NCBI RefSeq assembly: GCF_026020075.1
Contig: NZ_CP102772.1
Location: forward strand, 2,790,001-2,854,000
Origin: Bosea sp. NBC_00550
Lineage (GTDB): Bacteria; Pseudomonadota; Alphaproteobacteria; Rhizobiales; Beijerinckiaceae
Length of the DNA stretch: 64,000 nucleotides
Direction: 5' to 3'
Positions 1 through 8,353 of this stretch are shown here, in pieces (within the stretch, counting starts at the first letter, position 1; every line of letters starts with the position of its first letter). Under the pieces are notes generated by a model. That model was not told the DNA's origin and did not search any database. It saw only the letters and a list, made by a program, of their open reading frames with translations. Position numbers and translations under genes: made by a program.

Positions 1-383
1 TCCCGCACGAGGCGCTGCTCGACCAACTCGGCGGCGTCTCCTTCAAGAAGGGCTGCTATATCGGCCAGGAAGTGGTCTCCCGCATGCAGCATCGCGGCAC
101 CGCCCGCACCCGCGTCGTGCCGGTCGTCTTCGACGAAGGCATCGCCACCGAGACTGGCGCCGAGGCGACCGCCGGCGGTAAGCCGCTCGGCACCATCGGC
201 TCGGGCACCGATGGCCGGGCGCTCGCCATGCTCCGCCTCGACAGGCTGGCCGACGCGCTCGCCGCCGGCACGGCACCGCTCGGCGGCGGCCTCGCCTTCC
301 ATCTCGCGGAGAAGCCCACCTTCATCCGTTTCCCCTTCCCCGGCGAGCCGGGCTTCGGAGCCGCCGCAGGGGTCGCCCTATGA
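1..383 (+). CDS. YgfZ/GcvT-like folate-binding protein, C-terminal part (partial)
   Basis: This is the 3' end of a gene that begins outside the window; the reading frame is open from base 3. The translated start contains KKGCYIGQE, the hallmark K-G-C-Y-x-G-Q-E signature of the YgfZ family (COG0354), tetrahydrofolate-binding proteins related to GcvT that help assemble or repair iron-sulfur enzymes. The motif cysteine is the residue known to matter in E. coli YgfZ. About 127 residues are visible, ending in the usual small barrel domain. The stop codon overlaps the start of the next gene by 4 nt (ATGA), so the two are probably co-transcribed. The family call is firm; the precise role is inferred. 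Confidence 0.9.
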   Translation, partial: PHEALLDQLGGVSFKKGCYIGQEVVSRMQHRGTARTRVVPVVFDEGIATETGAEATAGGKPLGTIGSGTDGRALAMLRLDRLADALAAGTAPLGGGLAFHLAEKPTFIRFPFPGEPGFGAAAGVAL

Positions 384-1039
384 GCCAGGCCAATGCCTTG
401 AGCGAGGCCAAGCCTTCGAGCGAGGAACGCATCGCGATCGAGGGGGCGGACGGCAAGTTCCGCTGCCGCTGGCCGGGCACGGACCCGCTCTACCTCGCCT
501 ATCACGACACCGAATGGGGCGTGCCGGAATATGATTCCCGCGCGCTCTGGGAGAAGCTGATCCTCGACGGCTTCCAGGCCGGCCTGTCCTGGATCACCAT
601 CCTGCGCAAGCGCGATGCCTTCCGCGCCGGCTTCGCCGGTTTCGAGCCCGAGACCGTCGCCCGCTTCACCGAGGCCGATGTACAGCGCCTGCTTGCCGAT
701 CCCGGCATCATCCGCCACCGCGGCAAGATCGAGGGCACGATCAAGAGCGCCCAGGCTTATCTAAAGCTCAGCGAACGCGAGCCCTTCGCCGATTTCCTCT
801 GGAAGCACCTCGACGGGCGCGTGCTGCAGAACGGCTTCCGCGCCCAAGGAGAAGTCCCGACCCAGACAAAGCTGTCCGAGGCGATCTCGAAGGAGCTCAA
901 GAAGGCCGGCTTCACCTTCTGCGGCCCGACCATCGTCTACGCCTTCATGGAGGCGTGCGGGCTGGTCAACGACCACCTGACCGGCTGCTTCCGCTATACC
1001 GAATGCGCGGCGCTCGCCCGCGAAAGCCGTGCGGCATGA
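380..1039 (+). CDS. tag: DNA-3-methyladenine glycosylase I
   Basis: This base-excision-repair enzyme removes 3-methyladenine from alkylated DNA. The 219-residue product starts, after a short leader, with [20 protein letters not shown]. Cys29 and His42, together with the His and Cys of NDHLTGC near the C-terminus, form the zinc-binding set known in E. coli Tag. The helix-hairpin-helix core ([15 protein letters not shown] onward) and the GLSWITIL motif are present. The length exceeds E. coli Tag (187) mainly because of an N-terminal extension of about 25 residues, so a later start is possible. The start overlaps the ygfZ-like stop by 4 nt. Confidence 0.95.
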   Translation: MSQANALSEAKPSSEERIAIEGADGKFRCRWPGTDPLYLAYHDTEWGVPEYDSRALWEKLILDGFQAGLSWITILRKRDAFRAGFAGFEPETVARFTEADVQRLLADPGIIRHRGKIEGTIKSAQAYLKLSEREPFADFLWKHLDGRVLQNGFRAQGEVPTQTKLSEAISKELKKAGFTFCGPTIVYAFMEACGLVNDHLTGCFRYTECAALARESRAA

Positions 1040-1063
1040 TGATGGGGGACGGCTCCCTCTCAG

Positions 1064-1118
1064 CCCTCATCCTGAGAAGCCGCGAAGCGGCGTCTCATGG
1101 AGCCCTCGCCAGGATAAA
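1064..1118. repeat. Short copy of an intergenic palindromic repeat (ccctcatcctgag type)
   Basis: The text ccctcatcctgag is followed by a small stem (agccgcgaagcggcgtct). The same unit opens and closes the longer repeat at 29488-29608. Here only one arm is well preserved, with a degraded second arm near 1105-1118. It lies between tag and the HD-hydrolase gene. Confidence 0.55.
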
Positions 1119-1156
1119 AGCTCGTGAGGCGGGCTCTGCGGTGGCAGGTTTCTGAC

Positions 1157-1783
1157 ATGGCCCGCAAGCCCGAACCGCCGCGCGCCTGGCAGCGCATGCT
1201 CTCGGGCCGACGGCTCGATCTGCTCGATCCCTCTCCGCTCGACATCGAGATCGAGGACATCGCCCATGGCCTTGCCCGCGTCGCGCGCTGGAACGGCCAG
1301 ACGCATGGAGCGCATTCTTTTTCGGTCGCGCAGCATTGCCTCCTGGTCGAGGCGATCGCCGGCCACCTCAACCCGGATTGGAGCAATGTCTGGCGCCTGA
1401 TGGCGCTGCTGCACGATGCGCCGGAATATGTGATCGGCGACATGATCTCGCCGTTCAAGGTGGTGATGGGCGATGCCTACAAAAGCGTGGAGCTGCGCCT
1501 GCTCGCGGCCATCCACCTGCGCTTCGGCCTGCCCGCGACGACGCCAGTGGTCCAGAAGCGCAAGACGAAGGAAGCCGACACGATCGCCGCCTTCTTCGAA
1601 GCCACGCGGCTCGCAGGCTTCGCCCGCGAGGAGGCGCTGAAATTCTTCGGCCGGCCGCAGGCGCTGCCTGCCGAAATCCTTGCCTGGCTCGATCCGCTCG
1701 ACACCGAGACGGCGCAGGCGCGCTTCCTGGCGCGCTTCGCCGAACTCGGCAGCGGGCTCAATGCGTCAGACGCACCGCGCTGA
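1157..1783 (+). CDS. HD-domain phosphohydrolase (YfbR-like)
   Basis: The 208-residue protein has an HD metal-dependent phosphohydrolase core: a conserved His in SVAQHC, the HD doublet in LMALLHDAPEYVIGD, and a later Asp in KEADTIAA. The HDAPEYVIGD-(M/L)-xxPFK arrangement is typical of the YfbR/5'-deoxynucleotidase-like HD family in alphaproteobacteria, so a nucleotide phosphatase role is plausible but unproven. I chose the ATG at 1157 over the upstream in-frame 1124 because the extra 11 residues lie in a repeat and lack family similarity. The 3' end overlaps the convergent TadG-like gene by 26 bp. Confidence 0.8.
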   Translation: MARKPEPPRAWQRMLSGRRLDLLDPSPLDIEIEDIAHGLARVARWNGQTHGAHSFSVAQHCLLVEAIAGHLNPDWSNVWRLMALLHDAPEYVIGDMISPFKVVMGDAYKSVELRLLAAIHLRFGLPATTPVVQKRKTKEADTIAAFFEATRLAGFAREEALKFFGRPQALPAEILAWLDPLDTETAQARFLARFAELGSGLNASDAPR

Positions 1784-3056
1784 TCTCATTGGCGATCGTC
1801 CTGAAGACGGGATCGAGCTGCGAGGCGCTCGTCACCTCGTAGTACATCTCCGGCTTGCTGGCGCATTCCTTCAGTAGCGCGGCATCGCCGTCGATCACGC
1901 GGATCGTGTAGAGATTGATGCCCGCGGACTTGGCATTCGCGCAGGCCAACCTGGTGCGATCATCGATAGCGTTGCCGGACTTCGTGAAGCGGTTTTCCGT
2001 ATTGTCGCCATCGGTCAGCAGGATCATGTACTTCTTGAGCCGCGGCTCGGTCGTGGGCTTCGCTTCGGTAAAGGGCGCGCTCTGCGACAAGGTCGCCCAA
2101 CCCCATACAGCACCGATCGTGACGTTCGTGTTGCCGACGGGGGTCATGGTGTCGATGCGCGCTTCCAGAGCCGTCCAGTCGGAAGACAGGGGCATGATCT
2201 CGGCCAGCGAAGACTGGCTGCACCAATAGGCCGGGTACTGCTGGGCGATCGCCGAATACGACCCGCCATCGGTCGTGTCATAGTTCTGGTCGCGATCGGT
2301 AATGCAACCCTGGCTTGACTGCGACCAAGTCGATTTCGTCATCGTCTCGGTGTCACAAACCTGAACCCACTTGTTGTTCTTCCACTCATCGCGGCAATTG
2401 ACCTGCCGCGTCAGGCCATAGCGCATCCACTGCTCGTCCTTGAAGGACCGCGCGATACGAACCTGTGTGTTGAACGGGACAATCGAGACACGAATCTGAT
2501 CCGTCTCGATCGCGGCGTCCTTCATGATCTTGAGGAGACTCTTCGCGGCCGTCTTCAGGTTGGTCATCTTGCTCGAGTTGGACATGGAGCCGGTATTGTC
2601 CAGCGCCAGCGCGAGCTCGATCTTGTTGGTTCCCCAGGTCGACTGGCTGTCGCTGGCGACCGCGATGTATTGAGGGCCGAGCACACGGCCGATCGTCGTC
2701 GGCACATTGGAGTTCGCCGAGATCTTGATCGTCCGCGCGGTGCGGTCGATCACCACCGTCGCGCCTGCGAACTCGCTCTTCGCGCTTGCCGGGAGATTGT
2801 CGCGGATCCAGAGATCGACGCGCTCCTTGAGTTGCCCGTCGGTCAGCTTCTGGGCATCGCGCGCCGCCATCAGCGAAGCGGAATCGATTGCCGAACTGAG
2901 GGCCTGGCGGGCGTTGCTGGCGCGCGAATAGTCGACGGTGATGCCGAGGATACCGACCAGCGGGAGCGTCAGGAATCCGGCCATGACCAGCACGTTGCCA
3001 CGCTGGTCGCGGCGGAACCGCCGCATCATCTCGGAAAGGAAAGCGACCTTGAACAT
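1758..3056 (-). CDS. TadG-type pilus assembly protein with vWA domain
   Basis: The 432-residue protein begins with a basic segment (RRFRRDQRGN) followed by a hydrophobic helix at about residues 20-42, the TadE/TadG-like N-terminus of Flp/Tad pilus proteins. A von Willebrand factor A domain follows, with the metal-site motif DNTGSMS near residue 153 and a later LTDGDNT segment. Proteins of this build sit in the membrane with the vWA domain outside and are linked to Tad pilus assembly in Rhizobiales, where several scattered copies are common. No other tad gene is nearby, so the role here is uncertain. The upstream region is divergent from malate synthase. Confidence 0.85.
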   Translation of the reverse strand: MFKVAFLSEMMRRFRRDQRGNVLVMAGFLTLPLVGILGITVDYSRASNARQALSSAIDSASLMAARDAQKLTDGQLKERVDLWIRDNLPASAKSEFAGATVVIDRTARTIKISANSNVPTTIGRVLGPQYIAVASDSQSTWGTNKIELALALDNTGSMSNSSKMTNLKTAAKSLLKIMKDAAIETDQIRVSIVPFNTQVRIARSFKDEQWMRYGLTRQVNCRDEWKNNKWVQVCDTETMTKSTWSQSSQGCITDRDQNYDTTDGGSYSAIAQQYPAYWCSQSSLAEIMPLSSDWTALEARIDTMTPVGNTNVTIGAVWGWATLSQSAPFTEAKPTTEPRLKKYMILLTDGDNTENRFTKSGNAIDDRTRLACANAKSAGINLYTIRVIDGDAALLKECASKPEMYYEVTSASQLDPVFRTIANEISAVRLTH

Positions 3057-3358
3057 ATCATCTCATCCTGGGCCGGATTGCCGCATTCAGCCGGATAAGC
3101 GTTGAGGCTCGGAACTTACGAATTGCTAAAACCGATTCATGGAACTCGCCCCTATCTGCACATTTTGAGAGGAAACAATGTGCCGTTGCGTCATCTGCCG
3201 ATCTGAGTAAACCGCTCGGCAACCATTGGTTGCATTTATCGGTGTCTTTCACGCAACGATCATTTATTCCTGCATGGAACAAGTCATCGTCATTTTTTCT
3301 GCATTTCGAAAAGAAACGTTTCGCGGAACAATGCCCTGACGTGATCGGAGGAGCAGCC
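3057..3358. other. Divergent intergenic region between tadG-like and aceB
   Basis: About 300 nt separate two divergent starts. The DNA is more AT-rich than its surroundings, especially 3235-3330, as expected for promoters. A partly symmetric aaagaaacgtttcgcgg lies around 3310-3326, just upstream of aceB, and could bind a regulator, but I could not match it to a known operator. No further gene was seen. Confidence 0.4.
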
Positions 3359-4966
3359 ATGTCGGACACCCCCACCCTCTCCCTGCCGCAAGGTGTCGTC
3401 ATCAAGGGCACCGTGCGGTCGCGCTTCGACGAGATTCTCACGCCCGAGGCGCTCGCCTTCGTCGCGGACCTGCATCGCCGTTTCAACGAAACGCGCAAAC
3501 GCCTGCTCAGCCTGCGGGCCGAACGGCAGAAGCGCTTCGATGCCGGCGAGACGCCGGACTTCCTGGCTGAAACAAAGCATATCCGCGAGGGCGACTGGAC
3601 CGTCGCGCCGATCCCGGCAGACCTGCTCGACCGCCGCGTCGAGATCACCGGCCCGGTCGATCGCAAGATGATCGTCAACGCGCTGAATTCGGGCGCCAAG
3701 GTTTTCATGGCCGATTTCGAGGATGCCTCCTCGCCGGTCTGGGCCAACATGGTCGAAGGCCAGCTCAACCTTCGGGATCGCTGGGCGGGCAAGATCGACT
3801 TCACCGATCCCACGAACGGCAAGGACTACAAGCTCGGCGCCAAGCCCGCCGTCCTCATCATCCGCCCGCGCGGCTGGCATCTGCCGGAGCGCCATATCGA
3901 GATCGACGACGAGGAGGCTTCCGGTTCCCTGGTCGATTTCGGGCTCTATGTCTTCCACAACGCCAAGGCCGCGTTGGCCGCCGGCTCCGGCCCGTATTTC
4001 TACCTGCCGAAGCTGGAAAGCCATCTCGAGGCCCGGCTCTGGAACGACGTCTTCGTCGCGGCACAGAGCGCGCTCGGACTGAAGAACGGCACGATCAAGG
4101 CGACCGTCCTGATCGAGACGCTGCCGGCGGCCTTCGAGATGGACGAGATCCTCTACGAACTGCGCGAGCATATGGCCGGGCTGAACTGCGGCCGCTGGGA
4201 CTACATCTTCTCCTTCATCAAGAAGCTCGCCCGCAACAAGGCCTATGTCCTGCCCGACCGTTCCCAGGTCGTGATGTCCCAGGCCTTTCTGCGCGCCTAT
4301 TCGCTGCTGCTGATCAAGACCTGCCACAGGCGCGGCGCCTTCGCGATGGGCGGCATGGCGGCGCAGATCCCGGTCAAGAACAACCCCGAGGCCAATGCCG
4401 CCGCCTTCGCCAAGGTCAAGGCCGACAAGGAGCGCGAGGCTGGCAACGGCCATGACGGCACCTGGGTCGCCCATCCCGACCTCGTCCCGGTCGCGATGGA
4501 GGTGTTCGACCGGCTGATGCCGCAGGCCAACCAGCTCGGCAACAAGCGCGACGACGTCGATATCGGCACGAAGGACCTGCTGGAGGTCCATCAGGGCACC
4601 CGCACCGAGGAAGGCTTCCGCGAGAACATCCGCGTCGGCGTGCAGTATATCGAGGCTTGGCTGCGCGGTCGCGGCGCCGTGCCGATCTACAACATGATGG
4701 AGGACGCCGCGACCGCCGAGATCAGCCGCGCCCAGATCTGGCAGTTCGTCCAGTACGGGGTCGCGCTCGAAGGCGGTGTGACGGCCGACGCCGCCCTGTT
4801 CAAGCGCTGCCTGTCCGAGGAGATGGAGCGGGTGAAGGGCGAGCTCGGTGCCGAGAACTACGCCAAGGGCCGCTTCCCGGAGGCGATCGCGCTGTTCGAG
4901 ACGCTGTCGCTCGCACCAAACTTCGAGGACTTCCTGACCGTCCCGGCCTACGCCAAGCTGGGCTGA
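3359..4966 (+). CDS. aceB: Malate synthase A
   Basis: It condenses glyoxylate with acetyl-CoA to malate, the second step of the glyoxylate shunt. The 535-residue product matches the usual length of malate synthase A (about 533). Recognisable segments are KVFMADFEDASSPVW, LIIRPRGWHLPERH, the ATVLIETLPAAFEMDEILYE stretch and CGRWDYIFSFIKK, all conserved in this isoform, which lacks the long insertion of the G form. The ATG at 3359 follows GGAGGAG at good spacing; the in-frame upstream ATG at 3230 would add a low-complexity leader without homology. A strong terminator follows. No isocitrate lyase gene is in this window. Confidence 0.97.
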   Translation: MSDTPTLSLPQGVVIKGTVRSRFDEILTPEALAFVADLHRRFNETRKRLLSLRAERQKRFDAGETPDFLAETKHIREGDWTVAPIPADLLDRRVEITGPVDRKMIVNALNSGAKVFMADFEDASSPVWANMVEGQLNLRDRWAGKIDFTDPTNGKDYKLGAKPAVLIIRPRGWHLPERHIEIDDEEASGSLVDFGLYVFHNAKAALAAGSGPYFYLPKLESHLEARLWNDVFVAAQSALGLKNGTIKATVLIETLPAAFEMDEILYELREHMAGLNCGRWDYIFSFIKKLARNKAYVLPDRSQVVMSQAFLRAYSLLLIKTCHRRGAFAMGGMAAQIPVKNNPEANAAAFAKVKADKEREAGNGHDGTWVAHPDLVPVAMEVFDRLMPQANQLGNKRDDVDIGTKDLLEVHQGTRTEEGFRENIRVGVQYIEAWLRGRGAVPIYNMMEDAATAEISRAQIWQFVQYGVALEGGVTADAALFKRCLSEEMERVKGELGAENYAKGRFPEAIALFETLSLAPNFEDFLTVPAYAKLG

Positions 4967-4990
4967 AGCCGGGTCCGGTCAGTCGATCGA

Positions 4991-5019
4991 GGGCGCCGCT
5001 GCCAAGCGGCGCCCTTTTT
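4991..5019 (+). terminator. Rho-independent terminator of aceB
   Basis: A 10-bp perfect stem (gggcgccgct / agcggcgccc) with a 4-nt loop is followed by TTTTT, 24 nt after the aceB stop. Confidence 0.9.
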
Positions 5020-5031
5020 CTTTCGCACTGG

Positions 5032-5193
5032 TCAGCGCAGATGCCACCAGACCCGACCGCCAATGATCACGGCGAGCAGGACGACCGACCCGAAGAGATG
5101 CAACAGATCGGTTTTCCACCCGCCGGCCGAAGAATGCCGGACACTGTTGTAGATCGCCTCGCGACGCCGGCGATAGGTTCCGATCATCACCAT
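5032..5193 (-). CDS. Small single-pass membrane protein (53 aa)
   Basis: A short open frame encodes MVMIGTYRRRREAIYNSV..., a basic N-terminal half followed by a hydrophobic helix (LLHLFGSVVLLAVIIGG) and a short RVWWHLR tail. The ATG is preceded by GGAGG at 5-nt spacing, a strong ribosome site, which is the main reason to call it real. Positive-inside topology would put the N-terminus in the cytoplasm. It lies just downstream of, and on the same strand as, the DapA-like gene (51-nt gap), so it may be co-transcribed. I do not recognise a family. Confidence 0.6.
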   Translation of the reverse strand: MVMIGTYRRRREAIYNSVRHSSAGGWKTDLLHLFGSVVLLAVIIGGRVWWHLR

Positions 5194-5244
5194 TGAAGCC
5201 TCCATCTGATCGCTTCGGCGCTTCGGCGCCTCGTCTTTGGTGGT

Positions 5245-6189
5245 TCAGACCCGGCGGGGCCTTGCCGGCGCGCCGGCCTGCACGGCCGCCATCGCGGTGC
5301 CGGCGAGCGGACGCGGCAGGTCCTCGATCGCCTCTCGAACGAGGGCAGCGAGTTCCGGGCGCGCAGGAGCGAGCGGAGCGCGGCAAGCCGCGCCCACCTC
5401 GGGATGCAGCATCGACAAGGCGAGCTTGACGAGGACCGGATCGGGCTCCCTGGCGAGCAGATCGAGCAGCGGGACCAGGCGCCGCTGCAGGATCTGCGCC
5501 TGCCCGTAGAACTCGGAGCGCGCGGCGCTCTCCAGCCGCGCCAGCCAGTGCGGCGCGAGATTGCCGACGCTGGTGATGGCCCCGCACCCTCCCGCGAGCA
5601 GATAGGACGGGATGGTTTCGGCCGCGCCGGTCAGCCGCATGAAGCGGCGGTCGCGGAGGCGGGCGATCCGGTCGCAGCGGACGAGATCCCCACGTCGCTC
5701 GAGGATGCCGACGATGTTCGCGGCACCTTCCAGTGCCTCCAGCGTCTCCGGCGCGATCTCGACGCCGCAGCGATCCGGGTCGTTGTCGAGGATGATTTCG
5801 AGCCCGGTCGCCTGCGCGGCCGCCAGAGCGTGGGCGGCGAGGCCTGCCTGCGTCGGCCGGTTGTAGTAGGGCATGCGCAGCAGCAGGGCCGAAGCGCCCG
5901 CCCGCTCGGCAGCAGCGATCTCGGCGACCGTCTCGGCCGTGGCATAGCTCCCGACGGCGGCGATCACCGGGAAATGCTTGCCGGCTATGTGGCGGGCGGC
6001 GGCGCAGAGCTCAAGGCGCTCGGTCGCGCTCAGCGTCGGGCTCTCGCCCGTCGCGGTTCCGATCACGACGCCATCGGCGCCCTGCGCGATCTGCCAGTGA
6101 ATGAGGCGTTCCAGCGCGCCATGGTCGATCGCGTCCTCGTCGAACGGCGTGACCAGCGCGGTGAACATGCCATGAAGCCAGTGGTTCAT
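5245..6189 (-). CDS. DapA-family protein lacking the catalytic lysine
   Basis: The 314-residue TIM-barrel protein is clearly of the dihydrodipicolinate synthase/N-acetylneuraminate lyase family: MFTALVTPFDE at the N-terminus, GTATGESPTLS, MPYYNRPTQAGL and GAITSVGNLAP. However, the Schiff-base lysine (E. coli K161, in GIKEA) is Leu163 here (VGILERRGD), the catalytic tyrosine Y133 is Asp135 (ILDNDPDR), and Thr44 is Ala46. Only the second PYYN tyrosine remains. It should therefore not carry out aldol chemistry by the normal mechanism, and calling it dapA would be misleading. The start at 6189 lies 8 nt after the stop of the 69-aa gene upstream, indicating an operon. Confidence 0.88.
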   Translation of the reverse strand: MNHWLHGMFTALVTPFDEDAIDHGALERLIHWQIAQGADGVVIGTATGESPTLSATERLELCAAARHIAGKHFPVIAAVGSYATAETVAEIAAAERAGASALLLRMPYYNRPTQAGLAAHALAAAQATGLEIILDNDPDRCGVEIAPETLEALEGAANIVGILERRGDLVRCDRIARLRDRRFMRLTGAAETIPSYLLAGGCGAITSVGNLAPHWLARLESAARSEFYGQAQILQRRLVPLLDLLAREPDPVLVKLALSMLHPEVGAACRAPLAPARPELAALVREAIEDLPRPLAGTAMAAVQAGAPARPRRV

Positions 6190-6197
6190 GACGCGGC

Positions 6198-6407
6198 TCA
6201 GAGCAGCCGCAGCGTCTTTGCCGTCATGCGGACGGCGCGCGGCCTGTGGCCGGTCTCGAACGCCGCATAGCGCAGCGCTGCACTGCGATCCGCGAAGATG
6301 CCGCCGCCTCGACCATGGGTCTCGACGGCAAGCCAATGACCTTCGACATCGCGCCCGATCAGAAATGCGAGCGGATGACGGAAGGATTTGGAGGGGATAC
6401 TGAGCAT
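6198..6407 (-). CDS. Small hypothetical protein (69 aa), Rhizobiales type
   Basis: MLSIPSKSFRHPLAFLIGRD is followed by a compact domain with GHWLAVETHGRGGGIFADRS and an alanine-rich helix AALRYAAFE. Short proteins of this pattern (a G-x-W-v-v strand, a GGxF turn, then an AAlryA helix) recur in Rhizobiales as uncharacterised proteins. I chose the internal ATG at 6407 because the family-like part begins there; the frame is open up to 6545. It lies 8 nt upstream of the DapA-like gene and is probably co-transcribed. Function unknown. Confidence 0.6.
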   Translation of the reverse strand: MLSIPSKSFRHPLAFLIGRDVEGHWLAVETHGRGGGIFADRSAALRYAAFETGHRPRAVRMTAKTLRLL

Positions 6408-6582
6408 TGTCCTGTTTCCCGAACGGTCTCCTAGACCGCACGGACAAGGTATTTTCGCCGCCATAGCCATTCGAGAAGGGGCGAGGGGCGACAACATCAA
6501 GGATGCATAAAGGTCGCGGCCTGGCTTTTGACTTCCGCGGACCACTCGCGCTCAATCCGCCCTTCTCTCCTGGATTCGCCGC

Positions 6583-7629
6583 ATGCGCTCACGTTTTCTT
6601 CCCGCCTTTGCCGTTGCGCTGCTCGGCATCTCCCTTGCCCAGGCGGCGACACTCGTTCCCGAACAGCGCTTCAAGGCCTTGGCCGATTTCTCCGCCCGCA
6701 AGCCAGGCAAGCCGGCGCGGGATGTCAGCGGCCTCGCCTGCATGCCCGTCGCCAACGGTGCCCAGCGCTGTCTGCTGATCAATGACGAGGGCGCCTTCGC
6801 CCAGTTCGCCGGGATCGCCGAGAATCGCATCACGCCCGGCGCCACCCTGCCGATCATCGGCACGGAAGCCTCGCCCGATACGCTCGGACAGCCACCGCAA
6901 GGCATCTGCCGGACGGCCGGCCGCTTTGCGGAACTCGATGGCGAGGCCGTCGCCTATGCGGACCATGCATTCTATGTGGCGGGCTCGCATGGCTGCTCGC
7001 GCACCAAGGGCGAGTTCCGCCTCTCTGCTTTCCACCTGGCGCGGATCAAGGTCGATGCCGAAGGCGCACCCACCGGCCGGGTCGAATTGACCTATCGCCT
7101 TAGCGACATGCTGCGCCGCGCCGGCGAGGCCGGCGCCTTCTTCGGCAAGAGCCTGATGGACGCCAACGGCCTCAACGTCGAAGGCATCGCGGTGGCCGGC
7201 GATACGCTCTGGGCAGGCCTGCGTGCGCCCTCTCTCGGCAATCGCAGCTTTCTCGTCGGCGCCTCGCTCGAAGCCCTGTTCGCGCCGGGTCGCGCCCCCG
7301 CGACCGAAGCCCCGAAGGTCGTCGCCTTGCCCGCCGGGCCTGACCGCGGCATTCGCGATCTCGCGCTGCTGCCCGACGGCCGGCTGCTCGTGCTGCTCGG
7401 CCCCGCGCAGGAGCAGTCGCTTCCCTATTCCTTGATGCTGGTCGATATCATCAGGCTCGAGAATACCCGGCTGCTTGGCGATCTACCTGCCCGCAGCGGC
7501 GGCAAGGCCGAATCGCTGACGCTGCTGGCGCAGGACCGCACCTCGCTCACGGTTCTGATCGGCTATGACGGCCCCAAGAACGGTCATTTCGAATCCTATC
7601 GCCTGCCACTGCCGGCCGGGACGCGCTGA
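6583..7629 (+). CDS. DUF3616 family secreted protein
   Basis: The 348-residue protein starts with a clear signal peptide (MRSRFLPAFAVALLGISLAQA, cleavage probably after AQA). The mature part shows blocks typical of DUF3616: DVSGLACMP, FAELDGEAVAYAD, FYVAGSHGCSR and NGLNVEGIAV, consistent with a beta-propeller-like periplasmic protein related to esterase-like phytase folds. No catalytic residues can be assigned from sequence alone. It is followed 5 nt later by the NUDIX gene, so the two form an operon. Confidence 0.8.
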   Translation: MRSRFLPAFAVALLGISLAQAATLVPEQRFKALADFSARKPGKPARDVSGLACMPVANGAQRCLLINDEGAFAQFAGIAENRITPGATLPIIGTEASPDTLGQPPQGICRTAGRFAELDGEAVAYADHAFYVAGSHGCSRTKGEFRLSAFHLARIKVDAEGAPTGRVELTYRLSDMLRRAGEAGAFFGKSLMDANGLNVEGIAVAGDTLWAGLRAPSLGNRSFLVGASLEALFAPGRAPATEAPKVVALPAGPDRGIRDLALLPDGRLLVLLGPAQEQSLPYSLMLVDIIRLENTRLLGDLPARSGGKAESLTLLAQDRTSLTVLIGYDGPKNGHFESYRLPLPAGTR

Positions 7630-7634
7630 ACGCG

Positions 7635-8195
7635 ATGGACTTCAACGCCCGCCTTGCCCATGCCGTCGAACGTTACCGTGCTGACATCGCCGGCCCTCGC
7701 GAACATCTCTCCCTGTTGCGCTGGCAGATGGCGCAGAGTCACGCCCTGGACAGGCGCGACACCTTTCCCGGCCACCTCACTACCAGCGCCTTCGTGCTAT
7801 CCCCGGACCATGCACAGGTCCTGCTGATCGACCATGTCGTGATCGGCCGCTGGCTCCAGCCCGGCGGCCATTGGGAGGAGGCCGAGCACTTCCATCTTTC
7901 CGCGGCGCGCGAAGCCGAGGAGGAAACCGGCGTCCACGGCCTGACGCTCCACCCCTGGCACGGCGGCGGAGACTTGCCCTTCACGATCGACAGCCACGAT
8001 GTGCCCGGCAAGCCCTCTCGCGGCGAGCCCGATCATGTCCATCACGATCTGCAGTATCTTTTCCTCGCCGACCCCGCCCGGCCGCTCGTCGCACAGATCG
8101 AGGAGGTCCATGCCGCCGCCTGGAAGCCGATCGAGGCGCTGGCCGGCATCGCGCCGCGGGCACTGGAACGGCTTTCAACCGTTCCGAAACGCTGA
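7635..8195 (+). CDS. NUDIX hydrolase
   Basis: The 186-residue protein has an exact Nudix box, G-x5-E-x7-REAEEETGV, beginning at GGHWEEAEHFHLSAARE. These enzymes hydrolyse nucleoside diphosphates linked to another moiety; the substrate cannot be told from sequence. The preceding strand LLIDHVVIGRWLQPGGH and the later HHDLQYLFLAD fit the Nudix fold. It starts 5 nt after the DUF3616 stop. An older habit is to call this group ADP-ribose pyrophosphatase-like; I leave the substrate open. Confidence 0.92.
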   Translation: MDFNARLAHAVERYRADIAGPREHLSLLRWQMAQSHALDRRDTFPGHLTTSAFVLSPDHAQVLLIDHVVIGRWLQPGGHWEEAEHFHLSAAREAEEETGVHGLTLHPWHGGGDLPFTIDSHDVPGKPSRGEPDHVHHDLQYLFLADPARPLVAQIEEVHAAAWKPIEALAGIAPRALERLSTVPKR

Positions 8196-8302
8196 CTGTT
8201 GCAGCGCAACAACATCTGGCGGGATTGCGAAAACGCCTATGGCTCTTTTATCGCGCCGATCTCGGGCTCGCGACATGGTTCATTCGAGGATGAATTAGAT
8301 AA

Positions 8303-8317
8303 TGCAACTGATTTGCA
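8303..8317 (+). promoter_or_regulatory. Mur/Fur-like inverted repeat upstream of an outer-membrane protein
   Basis: TGCAActgatTTGCA is a 5-bp inverted repeat in an AT-rich stretch 37 nt before the start codon of the barrel gene. The layout resembles Mur (manganese-responsive Fur family) boxes of alphaproteobacteria, as upstream of the manganese porin gene mnoP in Bradyrhizobium. Similarity is by eye only. Confidence 0.45.
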
Positions 8318-8353
8318 ATAGCGTATTGATCCGTGACTTCTGCGGAGTTTCCC

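Noticed and set aside
1758..3056. A complete Tad pilus locus
   Set aside because: Only a single TadG-type vWA gene is present; no cpaA-F or tad genes flank it.
5245..6555. Longer 436-codon start for the DapA-like gene
   Set aside because: The extra N-terminus overlaps the 69-aa gene in another frame and has no DapA similarity; the conserved barrel begins just after 6189.
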